Below, piece after piece: positions 8,241 to 16,735 of a stretch of DNA of 32,811 nucleotides. Location of the stretch: assembly GCA_903904835.1 (NCBI GenBank), contig CAIVEI010000089.1, positions 1 through 32,811 on the forward strand. The letters run 5' to 3'. The notes under the pieces are model-generated. The model saw only the letters and a program-made list of their open reading frames with translations, did no database searches and was not told the DNA's origin. The first letter of the stretch is position 1; every line of letters starts with the position of its first letter. The DNA is from an uncultured Schlesneria sp. (GTDB lineage Bacteria > Planctomycetota > Planctomycetia > Planctomycetales > Planctomycetaceae). The translations under genes and the position numbers were made by a program.

Positions 8241-8268
8241 CATGATCCGCGATCGATCGCGGATTATG
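8241..8268. promoter_or_regulatory. 28-base near-perfect palindrome
   Basis: ATCCGCGATCGATCGCGGAT at 8245-8264 is a perfect 20-base palindrome. Adding four bases on each side (CATG and TATG) gives 28 bases with a single mismatched pair. It lies about 95 bases upstream of the minus-strand gene starting at 8146. It could be a dimeric regulator site or a structural element. No other copy was noticed in the window. Confidence 0.5.
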
Positions 8269-8503
8269 CCAACAAATCAGGACTATTCACGATAGCGAGT
8301 TATTTTTTTTAAGTCATCGTGGACATCTCGATAACCCCACGATGGCCTTTGTCAACCGTGGATTTCGATTGAACCACGCTCAATCGCGTTCGGCGCAGTT
8401 CGTACAATCGTGGCCCAGCTTCCAATCGTGCTTGTCATTCGCGCAAGTTGGAAGGCCGGCCATTCTGTCGTTCCCCACTTTCCCATCTCGCTCGCGACCA
8501 ATT

Positions 8504-8695
8504 GTGATGAGTTCATCATTGGCGTTGCTGATCCAATTGCGCTCGGTCGCCCCGGTTGGGGCTTTTCTCTTGTTTCTCGCTCCTGTCCTGGGGCCGAAAC
8601 CGCCCCAGGCTTTATTCGGTCGCCGCCTCTGCGGCTCAAAAACTGATCATCAATCGGAAAAACGATTTTCATGAGCACCTTCCAAACGTTAAGAA
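8504..8695 (+). repeat. Three-hairpin dispersed element, copy 1
   Basis: Hairpin 1 is GCCCC-GGTT-GGGGC (8549-8562) followed by TTTTCTCTTGTTT, which looks like an intrinsic terminator. Hairpin 2 is CCTGGGGC (8587-8594) with GCCCCAGG (8602-8609). Hairpin 3 is GCCGC-CTCT-GCGGC (8622-8635). The words TCGGTCGCC and TTTATTCGG link them, and the copy ends GCACCTTCCAAACGTTAAGAA. The inverted partner is at 32545-32747. Confidence 0.7.
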
Positions 8696-8890
8696 CCTAC
8701 TCAGCCTTTTCCATTGACAGGCTAATTGTCAATTTGTATTTTTTTGTCGTAGTTTTGTTTTTCGCATTCATTGGCTACAGATAGGCGGCATCCCAGGGGT
8801 CGATGCGGCCAGGGCGTGGCCTTGAGAGAGCAACGAGTAGAAGGGTCAGGGCAATGATTTCTATTTTCATCTGACCTACATTCCACTCTT

Positions 8891-8933
8891 CGACTTTCTC
8901 CAGATCAACTCTCTAGCCGATTCGGCTCACCCC
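8891..8933 (-). repeat. S-type repeat, diverged inverted copy
   Basis: The segment from CGACTTTCTC through GATCAACTCTCTAGCCGATT to CGGCTCACC aligns with the reverse complement of the 48-base repeats at 31304-31351 and 31431-31478, with roughly one difference in every six bases. It carries the same AGCCGATTCGGCT-type palindrome. Confidence 0.5.
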
Positions 8934-8943
8934 GTCGTCCGTT

Positions 8944-9049
8944 GGGACAAACAACCGGGAAAGGCGGCTCTTAAACACGGAGCCGGTCCCAGTTGTGTTC
9001 CGTCCAATAGGAGGCGAAGGGCGATCCGTGGCGGTTCGTTGTTTGTCCC
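8944..9049. repeat. 11-base inverted repeat with 84-base spacer
   Basis: GGGACAAACAA (8944-8954) and TTGTTTGTCCC (9039-9049) are perfect inverted copies. The spacer and the right flank both carry AACACGGA followed by G or A and CC. No reading frame inside looks like a gene. Confidence 0.4.
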
Positions 9050-9109
9050 TTGGGTGCGGTCGGTCCGGTACAGGGTCAGCGGAACCGCTGCAAAACACGG
9101 AACCTAATC

Positions 9110-9290
9110 GAAGTCGATCGAACTGTGTCAAACTCGATCGAACTCGGGGGCGACAAAAAGATGACCAAAACCCTATGAATTACGAGTAATGGTCGAAGTC
9201 GATCGAACTTTGACATCAAATTTCTTGGCGGCTCGATTTCAGTGAAATACAGAGGAAGACTTATGAACAGAAGGACACCAAGGTAACGGT
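9110..9290 (-). repeat. TTCGA-rich dispersed element, inverted copy
   Basis: On the minus strand this segment carries, in order, CCTTCTGTTCA, TTTCACTGAAATCGAG, GTTCGATCGACTTCGACCAT, TCGTAATTCATAGGGTTTTG and CGAGTTCGATCGAGTT. The same order of words appears in the tandem array at 31480-32160, closest to its third unit. Confidence 0.65.
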
Positions 9291-9406
9291 GTGAAGAAAT
9301 CAGCGGCTATCAAGTGGATCGTAGTTGGCCAACTTTATCGATGTTTCGGTGGGACTTCGAAGACTTGTCCTCGCCCTACTTTTGCATTGGGTATTCGATC
9401 AGACTG

Positions 9407-9643
9407 CATAGTTGCGCAAACTTTCAGACGCCTGAAAAGTTGAAAAACGACTGTTTTCCGCCATAGTTGCGCAAACAACTCCCATAGTTGCGCAAATCCT
9501 GTCATCGTCGAGCTGCGGTGACATACGAGATCGGCGACTGGAAGTCGCCGCTACGGCGCATTCATAGTCGCGCACCATCGTTGCGCAAACTTTTAAACGC
9601 CTGAAAGGTCGAAAAACGACTGTTTTTTCCATAGTTGCGCAAG
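9407..9643. repeat. Cluster of CATAGTTGCGCAAAC repeats
   Basis: Six copies or near copies occur at 9407, 9462, 9483, 9563, 9576 and 9630, each built on the palindrome TTGCGCAA (GTCGCGCA in the fourth). A longer unit of about 69 bases is duplicated: 9407-9476 and 9576-9643 share CGCCTGAAA, GAAAAACGACTGTTTT and both end repeats. Between them is a hairpin GGCGACT/AGTCGCC (about 9532-9548). The cluster lies downstream of the mgtC-like gene, about 160 bases from its stop. Confidence 0.65.
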
Positions 9644-9800
9644 TTCTTGAGATTAAAGTGTGACGATTAGACGAACAATCGGGGGATTGTCATGGCTCAG
9701 TTCACCTGGTCAACGCGCGAACGGTTGCCCTATTTTGAACCCGTCATCCGACGCGCATCAACCGGCTGTGCCGGGTCGGAAGACGAAGAGCAACGGGGGC

Positions 9801-10490
9801 TTATTGGATCCGCTCCCAACTGACGCTGGTGACGCTGGGTTCGATACTGATGCGGGAAACGAGATCGTTAAGAAATTTGTCATTTCTGGTCGTGCAGTGC
9901 ACTTCGGCAACGACGGATGTTTCGTCGGGCGCATCTTCATCTTGTTTGGTGATCCCTTGAATTGCTGAATTTGGATCGGAATTTACGTGTCGCAGCAGAA
10001 CCAGCCGGATCACTCCTTCATTTTGTTTGTCGCAGAGGACACGAATTCGGTAAAGCATATCGACATCCTGTGATGCTCGTGCTTGTGCGTCAATCAATTG
10101 CACGAGTGGACGTAGAGCCAGATGCACGAAGAGGACGGTTGCCGTTCCCAGTGCCGCTTGCAAGACGTATCCCGCGCCCGCCATCGTCCCGACGGCAGCA
10201 CTGCACCAAAGGGTCGCCGCCGTATTCATGCCACGAACGTTAAAGCCCTCGCGAAGAATCACACCTCCACCAAGAAACCCGATACCGCTGACAATCTGGG
10301 CTGCGATACGGGTCGAGTCACTTTCGTGATCCATATGCGACAGAGACACAAACATGGCCGCACCCACACAAACTAAAGCGTTGGTTCTTAAGCCGGCCGT
10401 GTGTTGGCGAAACTGGCGTTCCGATCCAATCGCAACTCCCATCACCAGAGCGGCTCCGGTATTCATCAGAAACGTTAGTCCGTCGTGCAT
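9801..10490 (-). CDS. MgtC/SapB-family inner membrane protein
   Basis: The protein has the MgtC/SapB signature near its start: GAALVMGVAIGSERQFRQH followed by AGLRTNALVCVGAAMF. Several hydrophobic segments run to about residue 140, including SGIGFLGGGVILREG and NTAATLWCSAAVGTMAG. A soluble C-terminal domain of about 85 residues follows, resembling the ACT-like tail of longer MgtC proteins. Family members are linked to growth in low magnesium and to ATP synthase control; simple ion transport is not established for them. The start at 10490 is chosen because typical family members begin a few residues before the first membrane segment and AGGG lies 9 bases upstream. Longer starts at 10529 (ATG) or 10559 (TTG) are possible. 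The gene is divergent from that at 10836; no magnesium riboswitch was recognised between them. Confidence 0.85.
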   Translation of the reverse strand: MHDGLTFLMNTGAALVMGVAIGSERQFRQHTAGLRTNALVCVGAAMFVSLSHMDHESDSTRIAAQIVSGIGFLGGGVILREGFNVRGMNTAATLWCSAAVGTMAGAGYVLQAALGTATVLFVHLALRPLVQLIDAQARASQDVDMLYRIRVLCDKQNEGVIRLVLLRHVNSDPNSAIQGITKQDEDAPDETSVVAEVHCTTRNDKFLNDLVSRISIEPSVTSVSWERIQ

Positions 10491-10582
10491 GTTTTCGGCC
10501 CTATTTTCATGTTGGTTTTGACTGATCATTTGTCCCGCAGTGTCTCTGCAAGCACTCAAGGACGAACACTGATCGGGAGCAT

Positions 10583-10598
10583 GTCACGCGGACGTGAC
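10583..10598. promoter_or_regulatory. Palindrome in the mgtC upstream region
   Basis: GTCACG and CGTGAC flank CGGA. The site lies 93 bases upstream of the chosen mgtC-like start in a 345-base divergent intergenic region. It is a candidate operator, supported only by its symmetry and position. Confidence 0.3.
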
Positions 10599-10788
10599 TG
10601 CCATCGAAGTTTTTTCAATTTCCTGATTCTTAAAACAGCCGAAACATCCCTTGAAGAGTCGCCAGTGTCAAGATGTCTGGAGAGTCTATCATTTTTTGTC
10701 GTATCGGCATTCGACCTGCACGTATTTACAGCGATCGGTAACTTTGCAAAAACCTCCTTTATACATTGGCGACAAATGATACGATGAC

Positions 10789-10798
10789 ATGACGTCAT
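10789..10798. promoter_or_regulatory. ATGACGTCAT palindrome upstream of the 10836 gene
   Basis: This perfect 10-base palindrome ends 37 bases before the start codon of the exported protein gene. A site of that symmetry so close to a start is a candidate regulator site, but ten bases can occur by chance. Confidence 0.3.
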
Positions 10799-10835
10799 AC
10801 ACGCCTTCGTCTGAGTTTGGGAAAGAGTTCAATTC

Positions 10836-11576
10836 ATGAATCGTCATCTCAGGTCCTTGTTAATTGTCTGGTGCGCCATCGCAATATCACCATTGATCAA
10901 CTTTGCCGATGAGCCAAAGTCAGGTGCGCTGATGCAAACACTGCCTGCGGATGGCGTCTGGGTGACATACAGCGTCAACGTCAAGGTAAATGAACAAGAG
11001 TCTTTAATGACCATCACTGGGCGGTCCGTCGGACAGGCCTTTCATGACGGAAAGCAGGGTCGTTTTATTGAATACGAGCAGACAGTTGGAACTCCATCAG
11101 ATATCAATATCCCTCAACTCGGCAACCTGACCTGGAGGCTGCTTGCCCCAGAGGAGGCGTTTGGTGAAGGGAAAGACCCACTCAGCAAAGCAACTCATAA
11201 GTGGGTGCAGTACGGCACTCAGGAACCAGAGGTTGTTGAATCGATTCAACTTAAGGACCCCATTTTTTTCACACTCTTTCAAGGTCCTCAAAAGAACCTG
11301 AAGTTCGAAGCCGTCCAGGAAAATATCGTCTGGCAGCAGGGCGAATTGAAGTGTCGAGTGATCTCTGGTGAAAACGAGAAAAGCTTCGGCCAGATGACAA
11401 TGAAGATGGCTCATCGATTGTTCGTGCATCCCGATATCCCGTTTGGAATTGGCGGTTTGCATCAGGACACGACGCTTGATTTCGGCGGTGGCCCCCCCGT
11501 GAAAGTCGTCATTCACGCGACGTTGCAAGACCATGGAAAAAGCGCCAAACCCAAATTGCCGAATCTGGTTCCTTAG
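10836..11576 (+). CDS. Exported protein of unknown function
   Basis: I do not recognise this 246-residue protein. It has a signal peptide (hydrophobic residues about 7-22, probably cleaved around residue 25). The rest is largely beta-strand with no cysteine pattern or catalytic motif. Notable phrases are LPADGVWVTYSVNVKVN near residue 37 and DTTLDFGGGPPVKVVIHATL near the end, which read like a periplasmic or surface beta-barrel-like fold. AAAGAG lies 8 bases before the ATG. The gene is divergent from the mgtC-like gene. The next gene follows after 108 bases in the same direction and may share its transcript. Confidence 0.75.
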   Translation: MNRHLRSLLIVWCAIAISPLINFADEPKSGALMQTLPADGVWVTYSVNVKVNEQESLMTITGRSVGQAFHDGKQGRFIEYEQTVGTPSDINIPQLGNLTWRLLAPEEAFGEGKDPLSKATHKWVQYGTQEPEVVESIQLKDPIFFTLFQGPQKNLKFEAVQENIVWQQGELKCRVISGENEKSFGQMTMKMAHRLFVHPDIPFGIGGLHQDTTLDFGGGPPVKVVIHATLQDHGKSAKPKLPNLVP

Positions 11577-11684
11577 GGGGGCCGAAGAACCAGACAGCAA
11601 TAACACGTTCATCAGATCGATCAACACGACAGTCATTCCCAGGCATAAACTTGCGCATGATGTTTCATCACTGAGACAATTCCA

Positions 11685-12299
11685 ATGAGCGCCGGAAACC
11701 GCACAAAAACACTCGACGATTCGACATTTGCGACCGATCCAGGCCAGATCAGGCTTTCACACACCAAGCTTCGAGTGCTTCGCCCGGACTTGTACGGACT
11801 GAGTGGCCTCTTGCAATCAGTTCGTGCTTACTTTCGCCTTGGCTGGCCTCAACGCAATTACATCCAAGAACAGTTGGAATGTGGCGATAGCCGCGCTGCA
11901 GTGGTGATCTCAACCTCGCCGCTGCTGATCGCCGCTTACACCGATGAACTGGATTGCATCGCGATGCTTCGTTTTCCGCGTGAATTCGTCGACCAATATC
12001 ATTTGTCAACGGGGACACGACTCCTGACAGTCAACTGTTATGGGAGCTTACCCGATTACGATCCCGATCTGATTCTCGGACCGAAACTGATCGAGCGTTG
12101 GACAGGGTTTCATCCCTTGATTGCGGATTTCCTTACCGATGACGGCGAACGTGTTGAGGCTCGCAAGAAACAAATCGCCGAAGACGAATGGCAACGAGCG
12201 TTAGACATGGGGACGGAATACGCCAGGCATTATCCGAAAGTCGCACGCGATGGTCGGCCTGTGTATTCGGCAACTCCAGCACAGCGTCCGAAGGGATAG
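11685..12299 (+). CDS. Cytoplasmic protein of unknown function
   Basis: I do not recognise this 204-residue protein. It has no signal peptide or membrane segment. The middle reads like a compact alpha/beta domain: AAVVISTSPLLIAAYTDELD, then AMLRFPREFVDQYHLSTGTR, then VNCYGSLPDYDPDLILGPK. The last 50 residues are charged and helical (ERVEARKKQIAEDEWQRAL), followed by a polar tail. Coding character is clear from the strong bias against stops and the sensible protein composition. It ends 76 bases before the convergent pgi stop, with a strong shared hairpin between. No functional prediction is justified. Confidence 0.75.
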   Translation: MSAGNRTKTLDDSTFATDPGQIRLSHTKLRVLRPDLYGLSGLLQSVRAYFRLGWPQRNYIQEQLECGDSRAAVVISTSPLLIAAYTDELDCIAMLRFPREFVDQYHLSTGTRLLTVNCYGSLPDYDPDLILGPKLIERWTGFHPLIADFLTDDGERVEARKKQIAEDEWQRALDMGTEYARHYPKVARDGRPVYSATPAQRPKG

Positions 12300-12329
12300 T
12301 CGTCACTCGTTTCAAGCGGAGTTCAATCA

Positions 12330-12359
12330 TCACGGGCGAGCGAACATGCTCGCCCGTGA
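12330..12359. terminator. Shared hairpin between convergent genes
   Basis: TCACGGGCGAGC and GCTCGCCCGTGA form a perfect 12-base stem around a GAACAT loop. It sits 31 bases after the 11685 gene stop and 17 bases from the pgi stop. There is no T-tract, but position and stem strength fit a two-way terminator. Confidence 0.65.
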
Positions 12360-12375
12360 CTGATCGAAACCAGAG

Positions 12376-13962
12376 TTAACCGACGGTTTGGAACTTGGCC
12401 AGAGCAGGTGAATCACCTGTCGTTTGAACGATTCCGCGTTCTGCGTTCGACTTAAGATGTTGCAGGATCTTGTAGACCCATTCCACCTTTTCCGGGAGAC
12501 CAAGGGAAACGGCGAGTTGCTCTGCGGTTTGCGGTTCCGTTGCGACCTTCAGTTGTGCGATCACTTTTGATTGAAGGTCGAGAACTGCAGCAGCCGCCTT
12601 TTTGCCCGCCTCAACGCCGGGCTGGTGATAGGCGTTCACGTTGATGAGTTCGGCATAAAGACCGACGGCTCGTTCGTAAAGGGCGATCAGCGCGCCGACG
12701 CTGCGACCGTCGACGGTATCGATTGTAATGGTAATGGTGTCACGCCGATTCTCGCCCAAAGCTTCTCGTGTCCCGAGAAATAGACCATTCAGGTAGTCAC
12801 CCGATGTAACACCTGGTTCAACTTCGATTGATGGCTCATTTCGATCTTTCAGCACTTCGATGAACGTCGCGAAGAAGTTGGCAATACCGTCTCGTAATTG
12901 CTGAACATAGGCGTGCTGATCGGTCGAGCCTTTATTGCCGTAGACTGCGATCCCCTGGTGAACGACGTTACCTTGTCGGTCGAGTTCTTTTCCGAGTGAC
13001 TCCATGACCAGTTGTTGCAAGTAACGACTGAAAAGGCAGAGTCGATCCTTGTAGGGAAGGATGACCATGTCCTTTTCTCCTTTTCCGTTGCCGATCTGAT
13101 ACCAGATCATTGCGAGCAGTGCGGCCGGGTTCTTCCACGGATCAGTCGTCCTTGTCAGTCGATCCATCGCAGCGGCGCCGGCCAGCAAATCGTCAATGGA
13201 AATCCCCTGTAGCGCGGCGGGAAGCAACCCGACTGCCGAGAGGACAGACGTTCGACCGCCGACCCAGTCCCACATGGGAAACGTTTTCAGCCAGCCATCT
13301 TTCGTGGCAGTCTTATCCAGTTTGCTGCCGACCTGTGTGATGGCGACCGCGTGTTCCGCGAAGTTCAATTCTGCTGATTTATAGGCTTTTTCAACTTCCA
13401 GCATTCCGTTACGGGTCTCGGGAGTTCCGCCGGATTTCGAGATGACAAGCACTAGCGTTTTACCGAGTTGCCCGTCGAGTTCTCCCAGAATCTGGTCGAT
13501 ACCGTCCGGGTCGGTATTATCAACGAAGAACGGAAGGATCTCGTCGAGAGGCGAACCAAGTGCCTGTGCTACGAACTGTGGTCCCAGTGCCGATCCACCG
13601 ATGCCGATTAAGAGCAGAAACTGGAATCGACCGTCGGCCCCCTGAATCACTCCGTCGTGAATCTGTTTAGCGAATTCAACGATGCTGGCCTGAGTCCCGC
13701 GAATTTCAGCGGCAATTTCCGGTGTCGGTGCCAGTTCCGGGGCGCGAAGCCAATAGTGGCCGACCATCCGGTTTTCGTCGAGATTGACGATCGCACCTCG
13801 CTCCAGTTCCTCCATCGCGCCGAGTGCCGATGTCACACGTGGAACAAGCGAAGAAAGATCTGACTCGGAAAACCTGACACGACTGATATCGAGCGAAAAG
13901 CCGAGTTGACGATCGGCGACCAAGTATTGGCAATAACGTGACCAGGAAGACGGGGCTGTCAT
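12376..13962 (-). CDS. pgi: Glucose-6-phosphate isomerase
   Basis: This 528-residue cytoplasmic enzyme interconverts glucose 6-phosphate and fructose 6-phosphate. The sugar-isomerase fold motifs are all present: [13 protein letters not shown] at 118-130, [10 protein letters not shown] at 146-155, [12 protein letters not shown] at 174-185, [17 protein letters not shown] at 232-248, VMESLGKE at 319-326 with the catalytic Glu, and [11 protein letters not shown] at 345-355 with His350. After the catalytic part comes a tail of about 60 residues with [20 protein letters not shown], which looks like a small winged-helix domain. As far as I recall, cyanobacterial enzymes of the same length share such a tail. 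AGGAG lies 9 bases before the ATG. The gene is divergent from the sugar transporter block at 14229, separated by 266 bases with no gene and no clear promoter. Confidence 0.96.
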   Translation of the reverse strand: MTAPSSWSRYCQYLVADRQLGFSLDISRVRFSESDLSSLVPRVTSALGAMEELERGAIVNLDENRMVGHYWLRAPELAPTPEIAAEIRGTQASIVEFAKQIHDGVIQGADGRFQFLLLIGIGGSALGPQFVAQALGSPLDEILPFFVDNTDPDGIDQILGELDGQLGKTLVLVISKSGGTPETRNGMLEVEKAYKSAELNFAEHAVAITQVGSKLDKTATKDGWLKTFPMWDWVGGRTSVLSAVGLLPAALQGISIDDLLAGAAAMDRLTRTTDPWKNPAALLAMIWYQIGNGKGEKDMVILPYKDRLCLFSRYLQQLVMESLGKELDRQGNVVHQGIAVYGNKGSTDQHAYVQQLRDGIANFFATFIEVLKDRNEPSIEVEPGVTSGDYLNGLFLGTREALGENRRDTITITIDTVDGRSVGALIALYERAVGLYAELINVNAYHQPGVEAGKKAAAAVLDLQSKVIAQLKVATEPQTAEQLAVSLGLPEKVEWVYKILQHLKSNAERGIVQTTGDSPALAKFQTVG

Positions 13963-14228
13963 CGAAATGAACTCCTCAAAGATATTTCAATCAGTAGCGA
14001 CGATCGGCAGCATACTGTACTGCAATTTGCGTTCAACTGCGCGTTCATCGCGAAACCGAATCCTCCGTTTAAATAGACGAGTTTTCATCAAGCTTTGCAA
14101 TCGTTTTCCATTACGAATACTCTCGTCGGAAATCCTCAGTCATCAGGCAAATACGTTTGTGCTCCGATTCGGTCATTTGCCGTAGGTTACAACGTTTTGA
14201 TGCCGCCAAGTCACGCGAGAAACAGATC

Positions 14229-15245
14229 ATGATTCGGTATTCCACAATTTTTCTTTTAGCCCTCAGTGTCGCTGCCGCCGGTTGTGGAGATTCAAACGTT
14301 AAGAACGCACCCCAGGGTGCTCAAAAGACGAAAGAAGCAGTAAAGCGCAAGGGGACAATCGGGTTCTCGGCCCTCACACTTACCAATCCATTTTTCAAAG
14401 TGATCGCCGACAACATGAAGGTTGAAGCCGAGAGGCATGGCTATGATTTGATCGTGGTTTCAGCCGAACGGGACGTCAAGACACAAGCCGATCAGGTGAA
14501 TGAATTCATTGTAAAAGGGGTCGCTGCGATCGTGTTGAATCCATGCGATTCGCAATCGATCGGCCCCGCGATCGTGAAGGCTAATAAAGCTGGAATTCCA
14601 GTTTTCACGAACGACCTGAAGTATGCCGGCAGTGAAGGGGAGGTCGTCTGCCACGTCGCAACCGAAAATTACCAGGGTGGTAAGCTGGCTGGAGAAGCGA
14701 TGGTCAAACTGCTGAGCGGCACAGGAGGAAAGGTCGCAATCATCCATTTCCCTCAAGCCGAATCCTGTCAACTACGAGTGAAAGGATTCCTGGAAATTTT
14801 GGATGCTCACAATGCCAAATCTCAAGGGGACAAAATCGAGATTGTGGCCACTCTGGATGGAGGCGGAGCTCGCGACGAAGGTTTCAAAGCAGCCAAAGAT
14901 ACGATTGAAGCAAACCCGGATCTGGCGGCGATCTTTGCCATTAACGATCCTTCGGGATTGGGTGCTCGATCGGCCCTTGAGAGTGTGGCGAAGCAGGATC
15001 AGGTCAAAATCATTGCTTTTGATGGCCAGTTGATTGGTAAGCAAGCAATCCGCGACGGCAAGATTGTCTGTGACCCGATTCAATTTCCGGATCGGATCGG
15101 CAGATCGACCGTGGAACAGATTCTCAAGCACTTCAATGGTGACGAAGTTCCCAAAGAAATCCTGATTCCGTCCGAACTTTATTACAAATCTGATGCGGAC
15201 AAAGATCCAGAGTTGAACGACATACGTATTGACAAACAGTCATGA
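14229..15245 (+). CDS. Sugar-binding lipoprotein of a CUT2-type ABC importer
   Basis: The protein belongs to the ribose/fructose-type periplasmic binding family (Peripla_BP_4). The start at 14229 gives a lipoprotein signal ending in the lipobox AAGC, with lipidated Cys19; the frame extends upstream to 14157 but that adds unrelated residues. The fold is recorded in GTIGFSALTLTNPFFKVIAD, in VVSAERDVKTQADQVNEFIV, in GVAAIVLNPCDSQSIGPAI, and later in AIFAINDPSGLGARSALES and IIAFDGQLIGKQAI. Substrate is not fixed by sequence; ribose, allose and fructose binders all look like this. Its stop overlaps the permease start by four bases (ATGA), so the two are translationally coupled. The neighbouring fructan hydrolase makes fructose a reasonable guess. 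Confidence 0.9.
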   Translation: MIRYSTIFLLALSVAAAGCGDSNVKNAPQGAQKTKEAVKRKGTIGFSALTLTNPFFKVIADNMKVEAERHGYDLIVVSAERDVKTQADQVNEFIVKGVAAIVLNPCDSQSIGPAIVKANKAGIPVFTNDLKYAGSEGEVVCHVATENYQGGKLAGEAMVKLLSGTGGKVAIIHFPQAESCQLRVKGFLEILDAHNAKSQGDKIEIVATLDGGGARDEGFKAAKDTIEANPDLAAIFAINDPSGLGARSALESVAKQDQVKIIAFDGQLIGKQAIRDGKIVCDPIQFPDRIGRSTVEQILKHFNGDEVPKEILIPSELYYKSDADKDPELNDIRIDKQS

Positions 15246-16576
15246 GCCCAAATCTTGTTACTCGACTGATCAACAACGCGTTTGTGCGCGACTACGGCAT
15301 GATTTTCGTGTTGTTGGTGCTGGCCGGTCTGTTCAGCGCGTTGACGTTGAAACAGCAACACCCAACGGGCGAAGCGGCAGGTCGGCAGGTTGCTGATTTT
15401 ATCATTTCGAGAAATGGCGGTGAGGCTCGTGTGTTGATCGTTACTCGTAATACAGGTGACGACCTGGCATTTGCGAACGGTGCAATGACCCGCCTGAAAA
15501 GCGCCGGTGCGACGGTTCTTGACAACGTCAACGGTGTGGCATCTGACGCGAAAAGGGCGATCGATTCGATCCTTGCGTCCGGCGGCGAAATTGATGCGAT
15601 CGCGGCCAACGACGTGACGGCGAAGTGGCCAGTCTATGATCGATACCCCAACGTCGGTTCAAGCAAATGCGTTGTCCCATCGTCGTACACCTGGCCCGAT
15701 TTTCTGAAGGTCAGTAACCTGTTGGGTGTCGCGAATCAGACAGCCATCTATGCGATGATTGCGATTGGTATGACGATGGTGATCATCACCGGAGGTATTG
15801 ATCTGTCGGTCGGCTCACTGGTCGCTCTGGCGTCCGTTGGTACGGCGATCATGATCCGTGATTGTGGTGGCGGGGTACAGGCGGGGCTCGGTCTAGTCAT
15901 TGGTGCCGCGATTGCGGGGATTTGCATCTGTACTTTGGCAGGCGCGTTTAATGGATTCATGATCACAACGTTTCAGATCCCCCCTTTTATCGTCACGCTT
16001 TCAATGATGATGATGGCAAGCGGGCTGTCGTATCGTTTGTCAAAAGGTCGGTCGATTCCGGAACTGCCGGAGTCGTTCTTCTGGCTAGGTCGAGGAGAAA
16101 CCGCAGGGATCGCCAATCCGATCCTTTTGATGACTTTGCTGTATATTATTGCTCATGTCGTCATGTCTCGAACGGTGTTTGGTCGCTATGTCTATGCCAT
16201 CGGGGGGAACGCGGAAGCGGCCCGGCTGTCAGGATTACCTGTCAAACGAATCCTGATGTCGGTCTATACAATCTGCGGGGCTCTTGCTGGCCTTGGCGGT
16301 GTCGTGCTGACGTCACAACTTTCAGCCGGCGATCCAAAATTCGGGCTGATGTATGAGCTGGAAGTAATTGCAGCCGTCGTTGTCGGGGGTACTTCGCTGA
16401 TGGGAGGCCGAGGAAAAATATTCGGTACTCTGATCGGAGCCTTCATTATTGCCGTCATCAAGAATGGGATGAACCTTAAGGACGTTGACCCGTTCAATCA
16501 GAAGATCGTGCTGGGTGCAGTTTTGATGTTGGCCGTCCTGTTCGATACGCTGAAGCGACGCAATTCTCGAGAATGA
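15242..16576 (+). CDS. CUT2-type sugar ABC permease with an extra extracytoplasmic domain
   Basis: The C-terminal two-thirds is a standard RbsC-like permease, with TGGIDLSVGSLVALASVG and the late EVIAAVVVGGTSLMGGRGKI loop that contacts the ATPase. At 444 residues it is over 100 longer than typical RbsC. The excess lies between the first membrane segment (about residues 15-35) and the second (from about 165). There, EARVLIVTRNTGDDLAF, AMTRLKSAGATVLDNVNG and IDAIAAND read like half of a Rossmann-type sugar-binding protein, probably outside the membrane. No ATPase gene is adjacent or anywhere in the window. It overlaps the binding-protein gene by four bases. The 159 bases after it hold no gene. 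Confidence 0.9.
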   Translation: MSPNLVTRLINNAFVRDYGMIFVLLVLAGLFSALTLKQQHPTGEAAGRQVADFIISRNGGEARVLIVTRNTGDDLAFANGAMTRLKSAGATVLDNVNGVASDAKRAIDSILASGGEIDAIAANDVTAKWPVYDRYPNVGSSKCVVPSSYTWPDFLKVSNLLGVANQTAIYAMIAIGMTMVIITGGIDLSVGSLVALASVGTAIMIRDCGGGVQAGLGLVIGAAIAGICICTLAGAFNGFMITTFQIPPFIVTLSMMMMASGLSYRLSKGRSIPELPESFFWLGRGETAGIANPILLMTLLYIIAHVVMSRTVFGRYVYAIGGNAEAARLSGLPVKRILMSVYTICGALAGLGGVVLTSQLSAGDPKFGLMYELEVIAAVVVGGTSLMGGRGKIFGTLIGAFIIAVIKNGMNLKDVDPFNQKIVLGAVLMLAVLFDTLKRRNSRE

Positions 16577-16735
16577 TCCGATCCCTTTTACCAACAGGCA
16601 TCCAAGTTGAGATTGTCGTGTTCGATGCGCAAACGGTAATTCGACGCGACTGAGAAAACGAGACGGTCTGACAGCGTCATGGTGTCGCCACAAAACAATC
16701 GTAACGGTGTTTTTTAAGGAAGTTGCCAGGTACCA

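Larger units (their letters stand above)
8147..9800. other. Gene-free intergenic region built of repeats
   Basis: No open frame in these 1.65 kb looks like a gene. The region holds a 28-base palindrome (8241-8268), the three-hairpin element (8504-8695), an S-type repeat (8891-8933), an 11-base inverted repeat (8944-8954 and 9039-9049), an inverted TTCGA-rich element (9110-9290) and the TTGCGCAA cluster (9407-9643). Just before the MgtC stop is a small hairpin, ACAATC/GATTGT at 9675-9690. Short open frames here translate the repeats. Confidence 0.7.

Noticed and set aside
8342-8678. Overlapping short frames on both strands around 8.3-8.7 kb
   Set aside because: They translate the three-hairpin element; the similar short frame at 32548-32754 has the same cause.
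9407-9643. A CRISPR array
   Set aside because: Repeats are only about 15 bases, spacing varies from 13 to 80 bases, and there are no cas genes.
10491-10559. A longer N-terminus for the mgtC-like protein
   Set aside because: It needs a TTG start or a second ATG without a ribosome site and adds a polar tail not typical of the family.
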